A stretch of 64,000 nt of DNA, taken from positions 1-64,000 of the forward strand of contig CAKOWU010000007.1 in NCBI GenBank assembly GCA_934129885.1, read 5' to 3'. The number at the start of each line of letters is the position of its first letter. Position 1 is the first letter of the stretch. Below are positions 27,053-35,693 of this stretch, piece after piece. The notes under the pieces are model-generated. The model was not told where the DNA came from and ran no database searches. It was given only the letters and a program-made list of their open reading frames with translations. This stretch comes from an uncultured Bacilli bacterium. GTDB lineage: Bacteria; Bacillota_I; Bacilli_A; RF39; UBA660. Position numbers and translations under genes: made by a program.

Positions 27053-29008
27053 ATGAAAAAATACAAAAAAACAAAAATACTAATTATCTTCATTCTTTTA
27101 CCCATATTAGTAATATTAAGTATTTATCTATATGCTTACATATCCCCAAAACTTTCAATAGATGGTGCGAATGGCTACTACTTATACGATAATACCCAAA
27201 AACTATATAATGGTAGTAATGAAGACTGGGCAAACCTAAACCAAATATCAAATAACTTAATAAATGCTACCATTTCTATCGAAGATAAAAACTTTTACAA
27301 ACATAAAGGCTTTGACCCCTTAAGAATAATAAAAGCCTTATTTATAAATATAAAATCAAACGCCACCATCCAAGGTGCCTCCACAATATCCCAGCAATAT
27401 TCAAAAAACCTATTTCTAGACTTCGATAAAACCTGGTCTAGAAAACTAAAAGAAGCCTGGATAACAGTACGTCTAGAAACCCACTATACCAAAGACGAAA
27501 TATTAGAAGGATATCTAAACACCATCAACTACGGTGGTATATTTGGTATCGAAAACGCCTCAAACTATTACTTTGGTAAAAACTCGCATGACCTTACCCT
27601 CGCAGAAGCATCCATGTTAGCGGGTATCCCCAAAAACCCTAGTACCTACTCTCCACTTATAAATGAAGAAAAAGCCAAAAAAAGGCAAAAAAGCATTTTA
27701 AACTCCATGGTTATAAATGGCTATATTACAGAAGAAGACGCAAATGCAGCCTATAAAGAAAAATTAACCTATAAAAGTAAAGATGACTCTGCCAATCTAA
27801 AAATGATGATGTACTATCAGGACGCCGTTATGGATGAACTAGAATCATTAGAAGGACTTCCCGCTTCCTTTCTAGATACCGGAGGTCTTAAAATATATAC
27901 AAATTTAGATACTAACGCTCAAAAGTTATTAGAAAAATCTGGGAACAAAAATATCACATCAGATGGTATTCAAATGGCTGCTGTTGCTATCGAGCCTACA
28001 ACCGGTAAAGTAATAGCATTAACAGGCGGAATGGATTACAATAAAAGTGAATACAATCGTGCCACCAAAAGCACCAGACAAGTAGGATCTACCATAAAAC
28101 CTTTTCTATACTATTCAGCCCTAGAAAATGGTTTCACTCCTTCCACAACATTTACCAGTGAAAAAACAACCTTTACATTTGATAACAATAAAACCTATAC
28201 TCCTAAAAACTACAACAATGAATATCCAAACAAACAAATAAGTATGGCCGCTGCCATCGCCTATTCAGATAACATATATGCCGTAAAAACCCATCTATTT
28301 CTAGGAGAAAATAATCTCACAAACACTTTAAAAAGAGTTGGTATAACTAAAGAAGTAAAAAACCTACCCTCACTAGCACTCGGTGCCGAAGAAATAAATC
28401 TAATGGAAATGATGGAAGGCTATACTACACTAGCAAGTGGTGGCAACAAAATTAAGCCATATTTTATCTCCAAAGTAACCGATATGAAAGGCAATATTTT
28501 ATACGAAAATACTGGGAAGCCAGAAAGCGCCCTAAACAAAAGTACCACATATATACTAAATGAATTACTTACAACAACATACTCTAAAGAGTTTATTGAC
28601 TATAACACACCAACATGCTACTCAATATCTCCTAAAATGAGTCATAAATACGCAATAAAAAGTGGTACCACTAATACAGATAACCTAATATTTGGATACA
28701 ACAAAAATATATTAGTAGGAATGTGGACTGGATATGATACCAACAAAGAAGTGACAAACAAGGACAGCGCCAACATAAAAAATGCTTGGATAGACTTTAC
28801 CGAAAGTTACCTAGAAGACAAAGACAAAGAAAACGAATGGTATACCGTGCCAGAAAACGTCGTCGGTGTTGCTATTGACCCAATAAGTGGAAACATCGCA
28901 AATGCCACATCAAAAACTAAAATACTATACTATATTAAAGGAACAGAACCTAAAAAAGATAATTATAGTCTAGAAGATACCATTCCAACAATAAAAGAGC
29001 AGAATTAG
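27053..29008 (+). CDS. Class A penicillin-binding protein (glycosyltransferase/transpeptidase)
   Basis: A bifunctional peptidoglycan synthase. After a membrane anchor (about 8-30) comes the GT51 domain, with EDKNFYKHKGFDPLRI (catalytic Glu), QGASTISQQYSKNLFL and RKLKEAWITVRLE. The transpeptidase domain has GSTIKPFLYYSA (Ser-x-x-Lys), YSDNIY (SxN) and IKSGTTNTD (KSG). The start is the ATG at 27053, which has a GGGTGAT ribosome-binding site; the frame extends to 27032. At about 650 residues it is a PBP1a/PbpF-size enzyme. Confidence 0.94.
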   Translation: MKKYKKTKILIIFILLPILVILSIYLYAYISPKLSIDGANGYYLYDNTQKLYNGSNEDWANLNQISNNLINATISIEDKNFYKHKGFDPLRIIKALFINIKSNATIQGASTISQQYSKNLFLDFDKTWSRKLKEAWITVRLETHYTKDEILEGYLNTINYGGIFGIENASNYYFGKNSHDLTLAEASMLAGIPKNPSTYSPLINEEKAKKRQKSILNSMVINGYITEEDANAAYKEKLTYKSKDDSANLKMMMYYQDAVMDELESLEGLPASFLDTGGLKIYTNLDTNAQKLLEKSGNKNITSDGIQMAAVAIEPTTGKVIALTGGMDYNKSEYNRATKSTRQVGSTIKPFLYYSALENGFTPSTTFTSEKTTFTFDNNKTYTPKNYNNEYPNKQISMAAAIAYSDNIYAVKTHLFLGENNLTNTLKRVGITKEVKNLPSLALGAEEINLMEMMEGYTTLASGGNKIKPYFISKVTDMKGNILYENTGKPESALNKSTTYILNELLTTTYSKEFIDYNTPTCYSISPKMSHKYAIKSGTTNTDNLIFGYNKNILVGMWTGYDTNKEVTNKDSANIKNAWIDFTESYLEDKDKENEWYTVPENVVGVAIDPISGNIANATSKTKILYYIKGTEPKKDNYSLEDTIPTIKEQN

Positions 29009-30291
29009 TTAATATCTATCTGCTTCTTTTTTACTTTAGGAAATCCTTCCTCTAAAATAATACCATTTGCAAAAAGTTTCAAATAACTTTCTCTATTCTC
29101 TTCATTAAAACTAGTAATACCGTATTTAGCAAGACTATCCATAAATACATTTTCTTTATCCACACCAATACCAGTTTCAATCAAACTATTAAACATAGGG
29201 TCAACAATAAAATTTTTTGCTCCTTTTTTATCGTGGTAACAAACAGTAATATAATTATGATTTAAAACATCTTTACCTTGTTCACTAGTATTATGTAAAG
29301 CACAATCAATCCCCTCACTTACTAAACGAGAAAATATATGCAGGCTTATATCGTCATTCCATAAATCATGACTAATACATTCTTTTTCTATTCTATTCTT
29401 CCATCCACTAGTTTGTTTTAATATTTGTTCTGGAATAGGAATATCACCATAAAGTTTTGGTTTGATTCCTAGCTCAAAAATTGAATCACATATTTTATAA
29501 TAATAAAACTGTATAATCGCCTCACAGTTATCACTATCATCTCCTATAGCCTTATTCATAGCCTTTTTATAAGCCATATCTTCATTTGTCGATATATAAA
29601 TAGAAGGAAGTCCAACATTTAAAAATAGTTTATTAATAAAACCTCTAATACTCCTACCATTACCATCCACAAACGGGTGTATCTTAATAAGTTTACATTT
29701 AAATCTTATACATGCATCAATATAATCAAATAGCTTCTCTGGCATTTCTGGTATCTGTTTAGCCAAAACCATAATATCCTCTAAATCATAATTAGCGTCC
29801 CTTAAAGCCGGCCAAATACTTAAATAATCCAAAAAATTAACCCTAGAGCCATTAATATGACAATCAGAATTTCTTGTATGACCACCAAACGTATAATCAG
29901 CATCATAATTATTATTTTGCACAATTTCTGCATCTATTACTGAATAAAGCTTTTGATGCAAATCAAGTAATGTATAAATATCAAAGTTATCATCTATTTC
30001 TGGTGAATGAATATATTCATACATTGCGGCCATGCCCTCTTTTTCCTGGTGACTATGACTACCTTCTAAAATAGCTTCGCATTCAATATAATGATTAACA
30101 AAATTATCAGTTAAATCATCCAAATTACGCTCACTCGCATCTAAAGAATAATAATAACGAATAAGATTCTTCGGAATATCTAAATTTTCTTTTTGATATA
30201 GTATTCCCTCATCTTTCTGCTTTTCATATCCTGAAAATAACATAATAATAATATTTTCAAGTTCCCTACCACTTATTTTACCAATATTCAT
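29005..30291 (-). CDS. Fic-family protein with extra C-terminal domain
   Basis: A 428-residue protein. The Fic core (about 80-275) has an intact active-site motif HPFVDGNGRSIRGF, so it can probably AMPylate (or similarly modify) a target. An upstream ILEGSHS resembles the inhibitory helix motif of class II Fic proteins, although the usual Ser/Thr is absent. The last 150 residues form a separate domain with Cys, His and Asp spaced as GIDCALHN, LNHNYITV and FIVDPMF, reminiscent of transglutaminase-like folds; this is inference. It overlaps the end of the class A PBP gene by 4 bp on the opposite strand. Confidence 0.8.
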   Translation of the reverse strand: MNIGKISGRELENIIIMLFSGYEKQKDEGILYQKENLDIPKNLIRYYYSLDASERNLDDLTDNFVNHYIECEAILEGSHSHQEKEGMAAMYEYIHSPEIDDNFDIYTLLDLHQKLYSVIDAEIVQNNNYDADYTFGGHTRNSDCHINGSRVNFLDYLSIWPALRDANYDLEDIMVLAKQIPEMPEKLFDYIDACIRFKCKLIKIHPFVDGNGRSIRGFINKLFLNVGLPSIYISTNEDMAYKKAMNKAIGDDSDNCEAIIQFYYYKICDSIFELGIKPKLYGDIPIPEQILKQTSGWKNRIEKECISHDLWNDDISLHIFSRLVSEGIDCALHNTSEQGKDVLNHNYITVCYHDKKGAKNFIVDPMFNSLIETGIGVDKENVFMDSLAKYGITSFNEENRESYLKLFANGIILEEGFPKVKKKQIDIN

Positions 30292-30692
30292 ATAATCACC
30301 ACCTCTTTGTGCAGTTATTATAGCAAATTTTAAAAATTAGTCAATTTTTTCCATATATATTATTAGTTTTATAGCTATCACGAAACCCTTTTATTTTAAA
30401 TTTAGAAAAACCACTTTGTTTAAAAGATGACTATAAACACATTTTAAGTCGTTAGAATCATTTCTAAGAGAGAGGCTATCAACTTCTCTTAAAAATTTAT
30501 TATAAATAAATCAGTTTTATTTATCAAAATTCTTTGCTCTATATTTGGATAAAGTCTAAAAATATATCCTCTAAGTATTTTTACATAATCACCTCGATTC
30601 ACTATATATAGCATAACGTTTAAAATAAATGTTTGTAACGTTTGCTTTAAAATTTTTATGACTTTCCTATTACATAAAAAAGAAACTAAAAC
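30292..30692. other. Intergenic region containing a transposase remnant
   Basis: About 400 bp without an intact gene. It holds the TnpB fragment listed separately, the promoter region of the Fic gene and AT-rich sequence; nothing else is visible. Confidence 0.5.
30489..30590 (-). pseudogene. TnpB (OrfB) N-terminal fragment of an IS200/IS605-type element
   Basis: The minus strand encodes VKILRGYIFRLYPNIEQ followed by RILINKT and then unrelated residues to a stop. This is the conserved start of TnpB proteins (Y-K/F-R-L-Y-P-N-x-x-Q-x-x-x-I-N-K-T). About 23 codons remain of some 370, and the start codon is out of frame. It is a trace of a lost insertion sequence. Confidence 0.65.
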
Positions 30693-31343
30693 CTAGTTCC
30701 TTTCTCTACCAAATATCTTTAATAATTCAATAAATAAATTAATAAAATCAAGATATAAATTAAACGCTCCTAAAATAGCATAATTCTCATTACCATAACC
30801 AGAAGTATTCATTCTTCCAATTCGCTGCATATCATATGCAATATAACCAATAAATATTATTACACCAATAATAGCCGTTACCATATTAAGTGTACTATTA
30901 AGCATAAAAATATTTACTACTTCAAGAACTATAATAACAAGTAATCCTATCAATAAATACGTTCCAAGCTTGTTTAAATCTACCTTAGTTTTTGAACCAA
31001 TAAGTGCAAAAATACCAAATATAACAGCAGTCGCAAGTAATATATACATAACAGACGTCATTTCAAACATATAAAATATACTAGCAAACGTTAACCCTGT
31101 TAAGGCCGTATAACCGACATATAGTATTTTAGCAGTCGCTGGTTGCATCTTTTCTATTCTAATAGACAACACAAGACACAAAACTATCTGAACTATAAAT
31201 ATTATCCAATAAGCTCCACCAGAAAATATCCTATTTAAAAGTTCCTCATTAGTAAGTGTATAATAACCAGTAGCAAAAGTAATAAGTAATCCAATAAAAA
31301 GCCACATAAACACTTTTGAATAAAAATTATTCATTCTCTCCAT
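30693..31343 (-). CDS. Bax inhibitor-1/YccA family membrane protein
   Basis: A 216-residue, seven-transmembrane protein of the TMBIM/BI-1 family, which includes the pH-sensitive calcium-leak channel YetJ. It shows WLFIGLLITFATGYY at the start, a GLTFASIFYMFE segment, and the C-terminal YDMQRIGRM and LGAFNLYLDFINLFIELL signature. The annotated ATG may be followed by a better start two codons in (MNNFYSK). It is a single gene. Confidence 0.9.
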   Translation of the reverse strand: MERMNNFYSKVFMWLFIGLLITFATGYYTLTNEELLNRIFSGGAYWIIFIVQIVLCLVLSIRIEKMQPATAKILYVGYTALTGLTFASIFYMFEMTSVMYILLATAVIFGIFALIGSKTKVDLNKLGTYLLIGLLVIIVLEVVNIFMLNSTLNMVTAIIGVIIFIGYIAYDMQRIGRMNTSGYGNENYAILGAFNLYLDFINLFIELLKIFGRERN

Positions 31344-31433
31344 TCCTCTTTCTATTATTTATATTATAGCACACATATCATTTAATCATCTAACATATAT
31401 CATTAATTTACATCACTTATGTATAATTATATT

Positions 31434-32366
31434 TTATTTTTTTAACTTTTTTGAATAAATATGAAGAAAATCTAACTTAGTTTCATCATCCTCATATATT
31501 AAATCAGATAAATCAATAGCTTTATCCAAATTTAAAGGAGCATGAGTGACATTACCTTTTTGTTTAGATATCATTCTATCTATATACTCCTCATCAAAAT
31601 TAGGACTCATAGAATAATCTAATAATGATTGATAGAATTTTACAAGTTGTTGCCAATGTAAAGGCTTTAATGTTCCATTCGCACATCTAAATTCTATGGT
31701 ATTTTTACCAGTTGGTTTAATTACCTCATCTCTCAAATTAGCTATATTCAAAGCCGAACTTCTAGCTAAATAAAGATAATCTAATACCGTTTTATACCTT
31801 TTACCTCTCGCACATTCTAGCAATTCCAATACAAAATCAAGGCCCATACTCACTGGAACTGAATACCTTTCAATAGATTCTCGTGGTCCTTTACCAAAAT
31901 AACCAAAATTAAATATTACATCTTCATAAGCAATCCAAAGTTTATAAAGGTTTAATAAATAATATGGATCACTTGCAAACTCTGTTCCATCTATATGAAC
32001 ATGAGCCCCGCACTTATTAGTAATAAAATAATTCATCATCTTTATTTCCTTACATACATTTTTTAATTCTTTCCACGTTTCTTTTGTATCTGATAAAATA
32101 GGTGAAACAAACTCATAGCCAATTATTTCTTCACTATAATCATTTATAGAACGGTCATTAACAAACTGCCACGAAGTCTTATATAACTTCTTATTAGGAA
32201 ATATCCTATCAGTACCATCAACTACATTTTCATCAAATTCCAAAAAATTTTCAGTATGTTCCATACTTCCAACTTCTATTTCAACACCAAAAGATCTTTT
32301 AACACACATTATTTTTTTATATTTAGGTTTATGCTTTTGGATTTCATCTAATCTATACTTTTTCAT
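31434..32366 (-). CDS. Putative amidoligase (COOH-NH2 ligase type)
   Basis: A 310-residue protein of the Amidoligase_2 group within the glutamine-synthetase-like ligases, which form amide bonds between carboxylates and amines. The motifs are SFGVEIEVGSMEH, GYEFVSPILSD, KCGAHVHIDGTEFASDP and NTIEFRCANGTLKPLHWQ, which supply the metal and ATP ligands. It lies 56 bp downstream of the reverse transcriptase in the same orientation, so it may belong to the DGR transcript. A role in modifying the variable surface protein is only a guess. Confidence 0.82.
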   Translation of the reverse strand: MKKYRLDEIQKHKPKYKKIMCVKRSFGVEIEVGSMEHTENFLEFDENVVDGTDRIFPNKKLYKTSWQFVNDRSINDYSEEIIGYEFVSPILSDTKETWKELKNVCKEIKMMNYFITNKCGAHVHIDGTEFASDPYYLLNLYKLWIAYEDVIFNFGYFGKGPRESIERYSVPVSMGLDFVLELLECARGKRYKTVLDYLYLARSSALNIANLRDEVIKPTGKNTIEFRCANGTLKPLHWQQLVKFYQSLLDYSMSPNFDEEYIDRMISKQKGNVTHAPLNLDKAIDLSDLIYEDDETKLDFLHIYSKKLKK

Positions 32367-32421
32367 AAGAATTCCCCTTTTTTATAACGTATATTATAGT
32401 CATTAATAAATTTATGTCAAA

Positions 32422-33525
32422 TCATAACTTAAGTCTATATAAAAACTCTCTAGCATTTGCCATCATAAAATATCCCTTATAGCTAGCCTTTACAAGTTCG
32501 TATTTTTTACCACCTTTCCTCTTTAACCTGCGTAACTTTCTTTTTATCCTTTTTTTATTTTGATTACGAAGTAAAACAATTAACCTTTTCTCCTTTAATA
32601 CAAATTTATACCCAAGAAAATCAAAACCTTTATTCAAATCATAAATTTGAGTTTTAATATTTAATTCTAACTTAAGTTTATGTACCTCATCCCCTATTAT
32701 TTTCAAAACTTCTTTTAAATACTCTTTATCATGGTGAACAATTAAAAAATCATCCATATAACGTACATAATTTTTTATCCTTAACTTTTCCTTAATGAAA
32801 TGATCAAAATCACTTAAATAATAAATTGCCAATATCTGACTAGTTTCATTCCCAATAGGTAACCCCTTACCATTTTTATATCTAGGTAAATAACTCAGTT
32901 CCTTTTTTTTCTTATCTAAATCAGTAAGACCCATTTGCGTAATACGAGCAATTTCTCTCTTAACCGCACTATCAATAAATTTATTAACCTCAACCTTCTC
33001 TGTACTTTCTATAATATTTTTTACCACGTTGTATATATCAGGATCAGTAATATCTTTTCTTAACTTATTAAGCAATATTTCATGATCAATATTATAAAAA
33101 TATTTACTTATATCACACTTTAAAACATATAACTTATCAAAATTTTCTTTTTCTCTATTTATAAACTTTTTTAAATACTCTATTCCTTTTTTAGTACCCA
33201 TACCTTTCCTTGTCGCAACATTAGTATTTATAAATTTTTTTTCTAAACTAGGCAGTAAAGCATAATGACTAATCAAATGATTAACAATTTTATCACCCAA
33301 AGTCTCACTCATAATAATACGATATTTTGGTTCCTTTATTAAAAATACATTATAATGATGGTGATTATACTCTTTTCTTCTTAAAATATCTAATATATAT
33401 ACAATATTACTGGTAAAAGCTAGTTCAAATCGAACTAGCTTCTCTTTGTGACATGTATTCGTGCGAATATTCTCATACACATTTTTTATCTTATCAATAG
33501 ATAGTAAATCTTCGTACTTAACCAT
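32422..33525 (-). CDS. Diversity-generating-retroelement-type reverse transcriptase
   Basis: A 367-residue reverse transcriptase. The motifs in order are RKGMGTKKGIEYLKKF (about 107-122), the catalytic LKCDISKYFYNIDHE (135-149), GLPIGNETSQ (221-230), NYVRYMDDFLIVHH (252-265) and KGFDFLGYKF. The SQ in motif 4 instead of group II intron QG, the short length without maturase or endonuclease domain, and the upstream avd identify the DGR class, which copies template RNA into variable regions with adenine errors. Its start overlaps the stop of the membrane protein gene at 33525. It is the last core gene of the locus. Confidence 0.93.
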   Translation of the reverse strand: MVKYEDLLSIDKIKNVYENIRTNTCHKEKLVRFELAFTSNIVYILDILRRKEYNHHHYNVFLIKEPKYRIIMSETLGDKIVNHLISHYALLPSLEKKFINTNVATRKGMGTKKGIEYLKKFINREKENFDKLYVLKCDISKYFYNIDHEILLNKLRKDITDPDIYNVVKNIIESTEKVEVNKFIDSAVKREIARITQMGLTDLDKKKKELSYLPRYKNGKGLPIGNETSQILAIYYLSDFDHFIKEKLRIKNYVRYMDDFLIVHHDKEYLKEVLKIIGDEVHKLKLELNIKTQIYDLNKGFDFLGYKFVLKEKRLIVLLRNQNKKRIKRKLRRLKRKGGKKYELVKASYKGYFMMANAREFLYRLKL

Positions 33526-34160
33526 TACTTAACACCACTTAAATAATAACTTTTATTTGACTTATCATATACAAAAGTTTTACTTGTACCCTTATCTAAA
33601 ACATCATTTAAAGTGTCCTCATTATAGTCTCCTATCTCTTCAGATGCTAAATTATAAACCTTATCGTCCCGAGCATATCCAAACTTAACATCTACAAGTA
33701 ACTGGTCAATGCTGTAACTATACCCAAATAATTTTGAAACATATTTTGTATCACAATTATCTGTTTTCTCCCTTGTAATCTTATCACCAGATAAAGTATA
33801 TTTATAACCACCATAAACAAACTCATTAAAAGTTACATCTTTATTACCAGCTACTGCCTTAATAGCCTTATTATAACTTTCTACATTAATACTATCACTT
33901 AATAACTTATCATTTTTCATCATTGAAAACGCCATATAAATAATCGCATCATTTTCATTATTGGCATTTCCTAAAGTAGTGCACTCATCAGCCATAATAT
34001 TTTCATAAAGAGTATCAACGACATCATGCTTTACAGTTTCCTTCTGTGCAAGTTCATCACTATCATCCTTCTTTACTAATACAAAGGTCAAAAATATAAT
34101 AATAATTACTATAACAAATACTATAGCGATAATAACTTTCTTATTTTTTAACTTCTCCAT
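33525..34160 (-). CDS. Membrane-anchored protein encoded between avd and the RT
   Basis: A 211-residue protein with a basic start, one N-terminal membrane segment (about 8-29) and an extracytoplasmic domain of about 175 residues with two Cys (DECTTLG and DNCDTKY). I do not recognise the family. Its start overlaps avd by 20 bp and its stop overlaps the RT start, so the three genes are translationally coupled and it was probably fixed as part of the DGR. It could act with the surface target. Membrane proteins are not a usual DGR core component. Confidence 0.75.
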   Translation of the reverse strand: MEKLKNKKVIIAIVFVIVIIIIFLTFVLVKKDDSDELAQKETVKHDVVDTLYENIMADECTTLGNANNENDAIIYMAFSMMKNDKLLSDSINVESYNKAIKAVAGNKDVTFNEFVYGGYKYTLSGDKITREKTDNCDTKYVSKLFGYSYSIDQLLVDVKFGYARDDKVYNLASEEIGDYNEDTLNDVLDKGTSKTFVYDKSNKSYYLSGVK

Positions 34161-34503
34161 TTATATCATTCCTTTTTTTTAATCCATAAATCATTTTTCT
34201 AATCTCTGTAAAAAACCTTCCTAAAACTTCAAACTGATGTTTACTAATAATTTTTTTATCATATGAAACTCTAACATAAAAATCTAACATCGATGTCTTA
34301 ATGAGCATATCTTTCAAATTCTTTTCTCTAATTCTATCAGTATCATTAATACTGTATGCAAAAACAAGTTCAACTAACTGATAACAAGCCTGCTCTATAT
34401 TATTACTTAAAATCATTTCTCTTTTAGGGTAATTTATTAATAACTTGTTAAAATAATTAACTGTTTTATAAATATTATTTAGTATTTTAAAATTGTAATT
34501 CAT
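34141..34503 (-). CDS. avd: Avd-like accessory variability determinant
   Basis: A 120-residue, all-helical basic protein. The heptad-like pattern (ILNNIYKTVNYFNKLLINYP, then LVELVFAYSIND, LDFYVRVSYDKKIISKHQFE and RFFTEIRKMIYGLKK) matches the four-helix-bundle Avd/S23-like family. In Bordetella phage BPP-1, Avd is a pentamer that binds the reverse transcriptase and template RNA. The start is the ATG at 34503 with AAAAGGTGAAATT in front; the frame is open further upstream without a ribosome-binding site. It is followed by the membrane protein and RT genes. Confidence 0.87.
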   Translation of the reverse strand: MNYNFKILNNIYKTVNYFNKLLINYPKREMILSNNIEQACYQLVELVFAYSINDTDRIREKNLKDMLIKTSMLDFYVRVSYDKKIISKHQFEVLGRFFTEIRKMIYGLKKRNDINGEVKK

Positions 34504-34771
34504 AATTTCACCTTTTAATAATTGTGTGGCGAAAGGGAAAGCAATAAAATCAAAGATGACCCTAACCCACCGATATAGCAATAGTTATATAAACACACTC
34601 GCAGTTATATAACGTCTATATCATCTTTTTAGGCATATGCCAAGGAATTAACCTTGTTTCCAATCTGAATAAGATTATTGCCAAAATGGCAACTACTTCC
34701 TCTCGTTATTAGCCTTAACCAAATAACATCACGGTTCATTAGTAAATAATTACTAATCGTAGTAGGAAATT
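34504..34771 (-). ncRNA. Putative DGR template-RNA 3' spacer between cassette 1 and avd
   Basis: This 268-bp stretch has no gene. It contains several small inverted repeats: TTAGTAA-ATAA-TTACTAA near 34738-34755, TTGCC-AAAAT-GGCAA near 34678-34692, and the palindrome GTTATATAAC near 34604. In known DGRs the template repeat is followed by a structured RNA that primes and recruits the RT-Avd complex. This region is in the equivalent place, 3' of cassette 1 on the minus strand. The limits and folding are inferred. Confidence 0.5.
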
Positions 34772-34877
34772 GGGCGGACGCCGAGACTATTCCACGTATT
34801 AGTTTCGTTCAAGTTACCCGTACTACCCAGATATAACTCGTTAGCGTTAAACCTGTTGTTATAGTTAGACGGCGACA
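34772..34877 (-). repeat. Cassette 1, candidate template repeat
   Basis: Encodes SPSNYNNRFNANELYLGS then TGNLNETNTWNSL and GVRP. It carries seven AAC and two AAT codons, and no single or multiple change at its adenines can create a stop codon. These are the hallmarks of a classical DGR template repeat. It is the unit closest to the spacer and avd. Confidence 0.75.
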
Positions 34878-34928
34878 CCTATAAACCACCATACATTAAG
34901 GTTAATCCCTATTACCCTTTTGGAAAAT

Positions 34929-35034
34929 GGGCGGACGCCGAGCCAATTGTTAGTATCCCAGTTATCGAACTCACCAGAATCACGCACCATAATCTCGTTA
35001 GCGTTGAACCAGTTATTGAAGTGGAACGGCGACA
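34929..35034 (-). repeat. Cassette 2
   Basis: Encodes SPFHFNNWFNANEIMVRD then SGEFDNWDTNNWL and GVRP. It is still Asn-rich (FNNWFNANE), and adenine changes cannot make a stop. Confidence 0.85.
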
Positions 35035-35082
35035 CACAAAACCTTACTCTAAAGTTAATCCCTATATCTTTTTTTTGGAAAG

Positions 35083-35188
35083 TGGCGGACGCCGATCGTA
35101 TTCCAAGTGTTCCAATTATCCATAGAACCTATAGAATTAACGATATACTCGTTAGCATTGAACCAATTGTTGAAAAGAGACGGCGACA
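35083..35188 (-). repeat. Cassette 3
   Basis: Encodes SPSLFNNWFNANEYIVNS then IGSMDNWNTWNTI and GVR. It shares FNNWFNANE with cassette 2. The 3' edge reads CGCCA instead of CGCCC. Confidence 0.85.
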
Positions 35189-35235
35189 CATACAACCTAT
35201 CTTAAGGTTAATCCCTAATATTCTTTTTCGGAAAG

Positions 35236-35341
35236 TGGCGGACGCCGAGCCAGCTAGCGGGGTCCCACTCAATAATAGAACCATTCTCATGTACTAAAAA
35301 CACATTAGAAGCAAGCCAACTATCAAAAAGGGACGGCGACA
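35236..35341 (-). repeat. Cassette 4
   Basis: Encodes SPSLFDSWLASNVFLVHE then NGSIIEWDPASWL and GVR. It has few Asn codons and looks like a diversified variable region rather than a template. The 3' edge is CGCCA. Confidence 0.85.
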
Positions 35342-35387
35342 TCCATAGCCTCATCTTAAGATTAATCCCTATATCTTTTTTGGAAAG

Positions 35388-35493
35388 TGGCGGACGCCGA
35401 GCTCATTCCAAACATTCCAATCATTCATAGAACCCACAGCATGCACTGCAATCTCAGGAGCAGCGAGCCAATCTTTGAAACGAGACGGCGACA
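35388..35493 (-). repeat. Cassette 5
   Basis: Encodes SPSRFKDWLAAPEIAVHA then VGSMNDWNVWNEL and GVR. It contains one AAA codon that adenine mutagenesis could turn into a stop, unlike cassettes 1-3. The 3' edge is CGCCA. Confidence 0.85.
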
Positions 35494-35540
35494 TCTATAA
35501 CCTATCTTAAGATTAATTCCTAATATCCTTCTTGGAAATT

Positions 35541-35646
35541 GGGCGGACGCCGTACCATGAATGCATACTAAAGAAATCAATAGCACCAGATACACTTATG
35601 AAAAGCCCATAAGAGGTCTGCCAATGATCAAAGCGGGACGGCGACA
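35541..35646 (-). repeat. Cassette 6, identical to the expressed variable region
   Basis: All 106 bases equal 36107-36212 in the target gene. Identity stops exactly at both conserved ends; the flanking bases differ. It encodes SPSRFDHWQTSYGLFISV then SGAIDFFSMHSWY and GVRP. None of its roughly 16 coding-strand adenines in the variable part differs between the copies. Confidence 0.95.
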
Positions 35647-35693
35647 CACATACCTTAATTTAAGATTAACACCTATATTCTTTTTTGGAAATT

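Noticed and set aside
32422..33525. Group II intron reverse transcriptase
   Set aside because: It lacks maturase and endonuclease domains, has the DGR-type IGNETSQ motif, and is preceded by avd and a template array. No intron RNA structure is visible.
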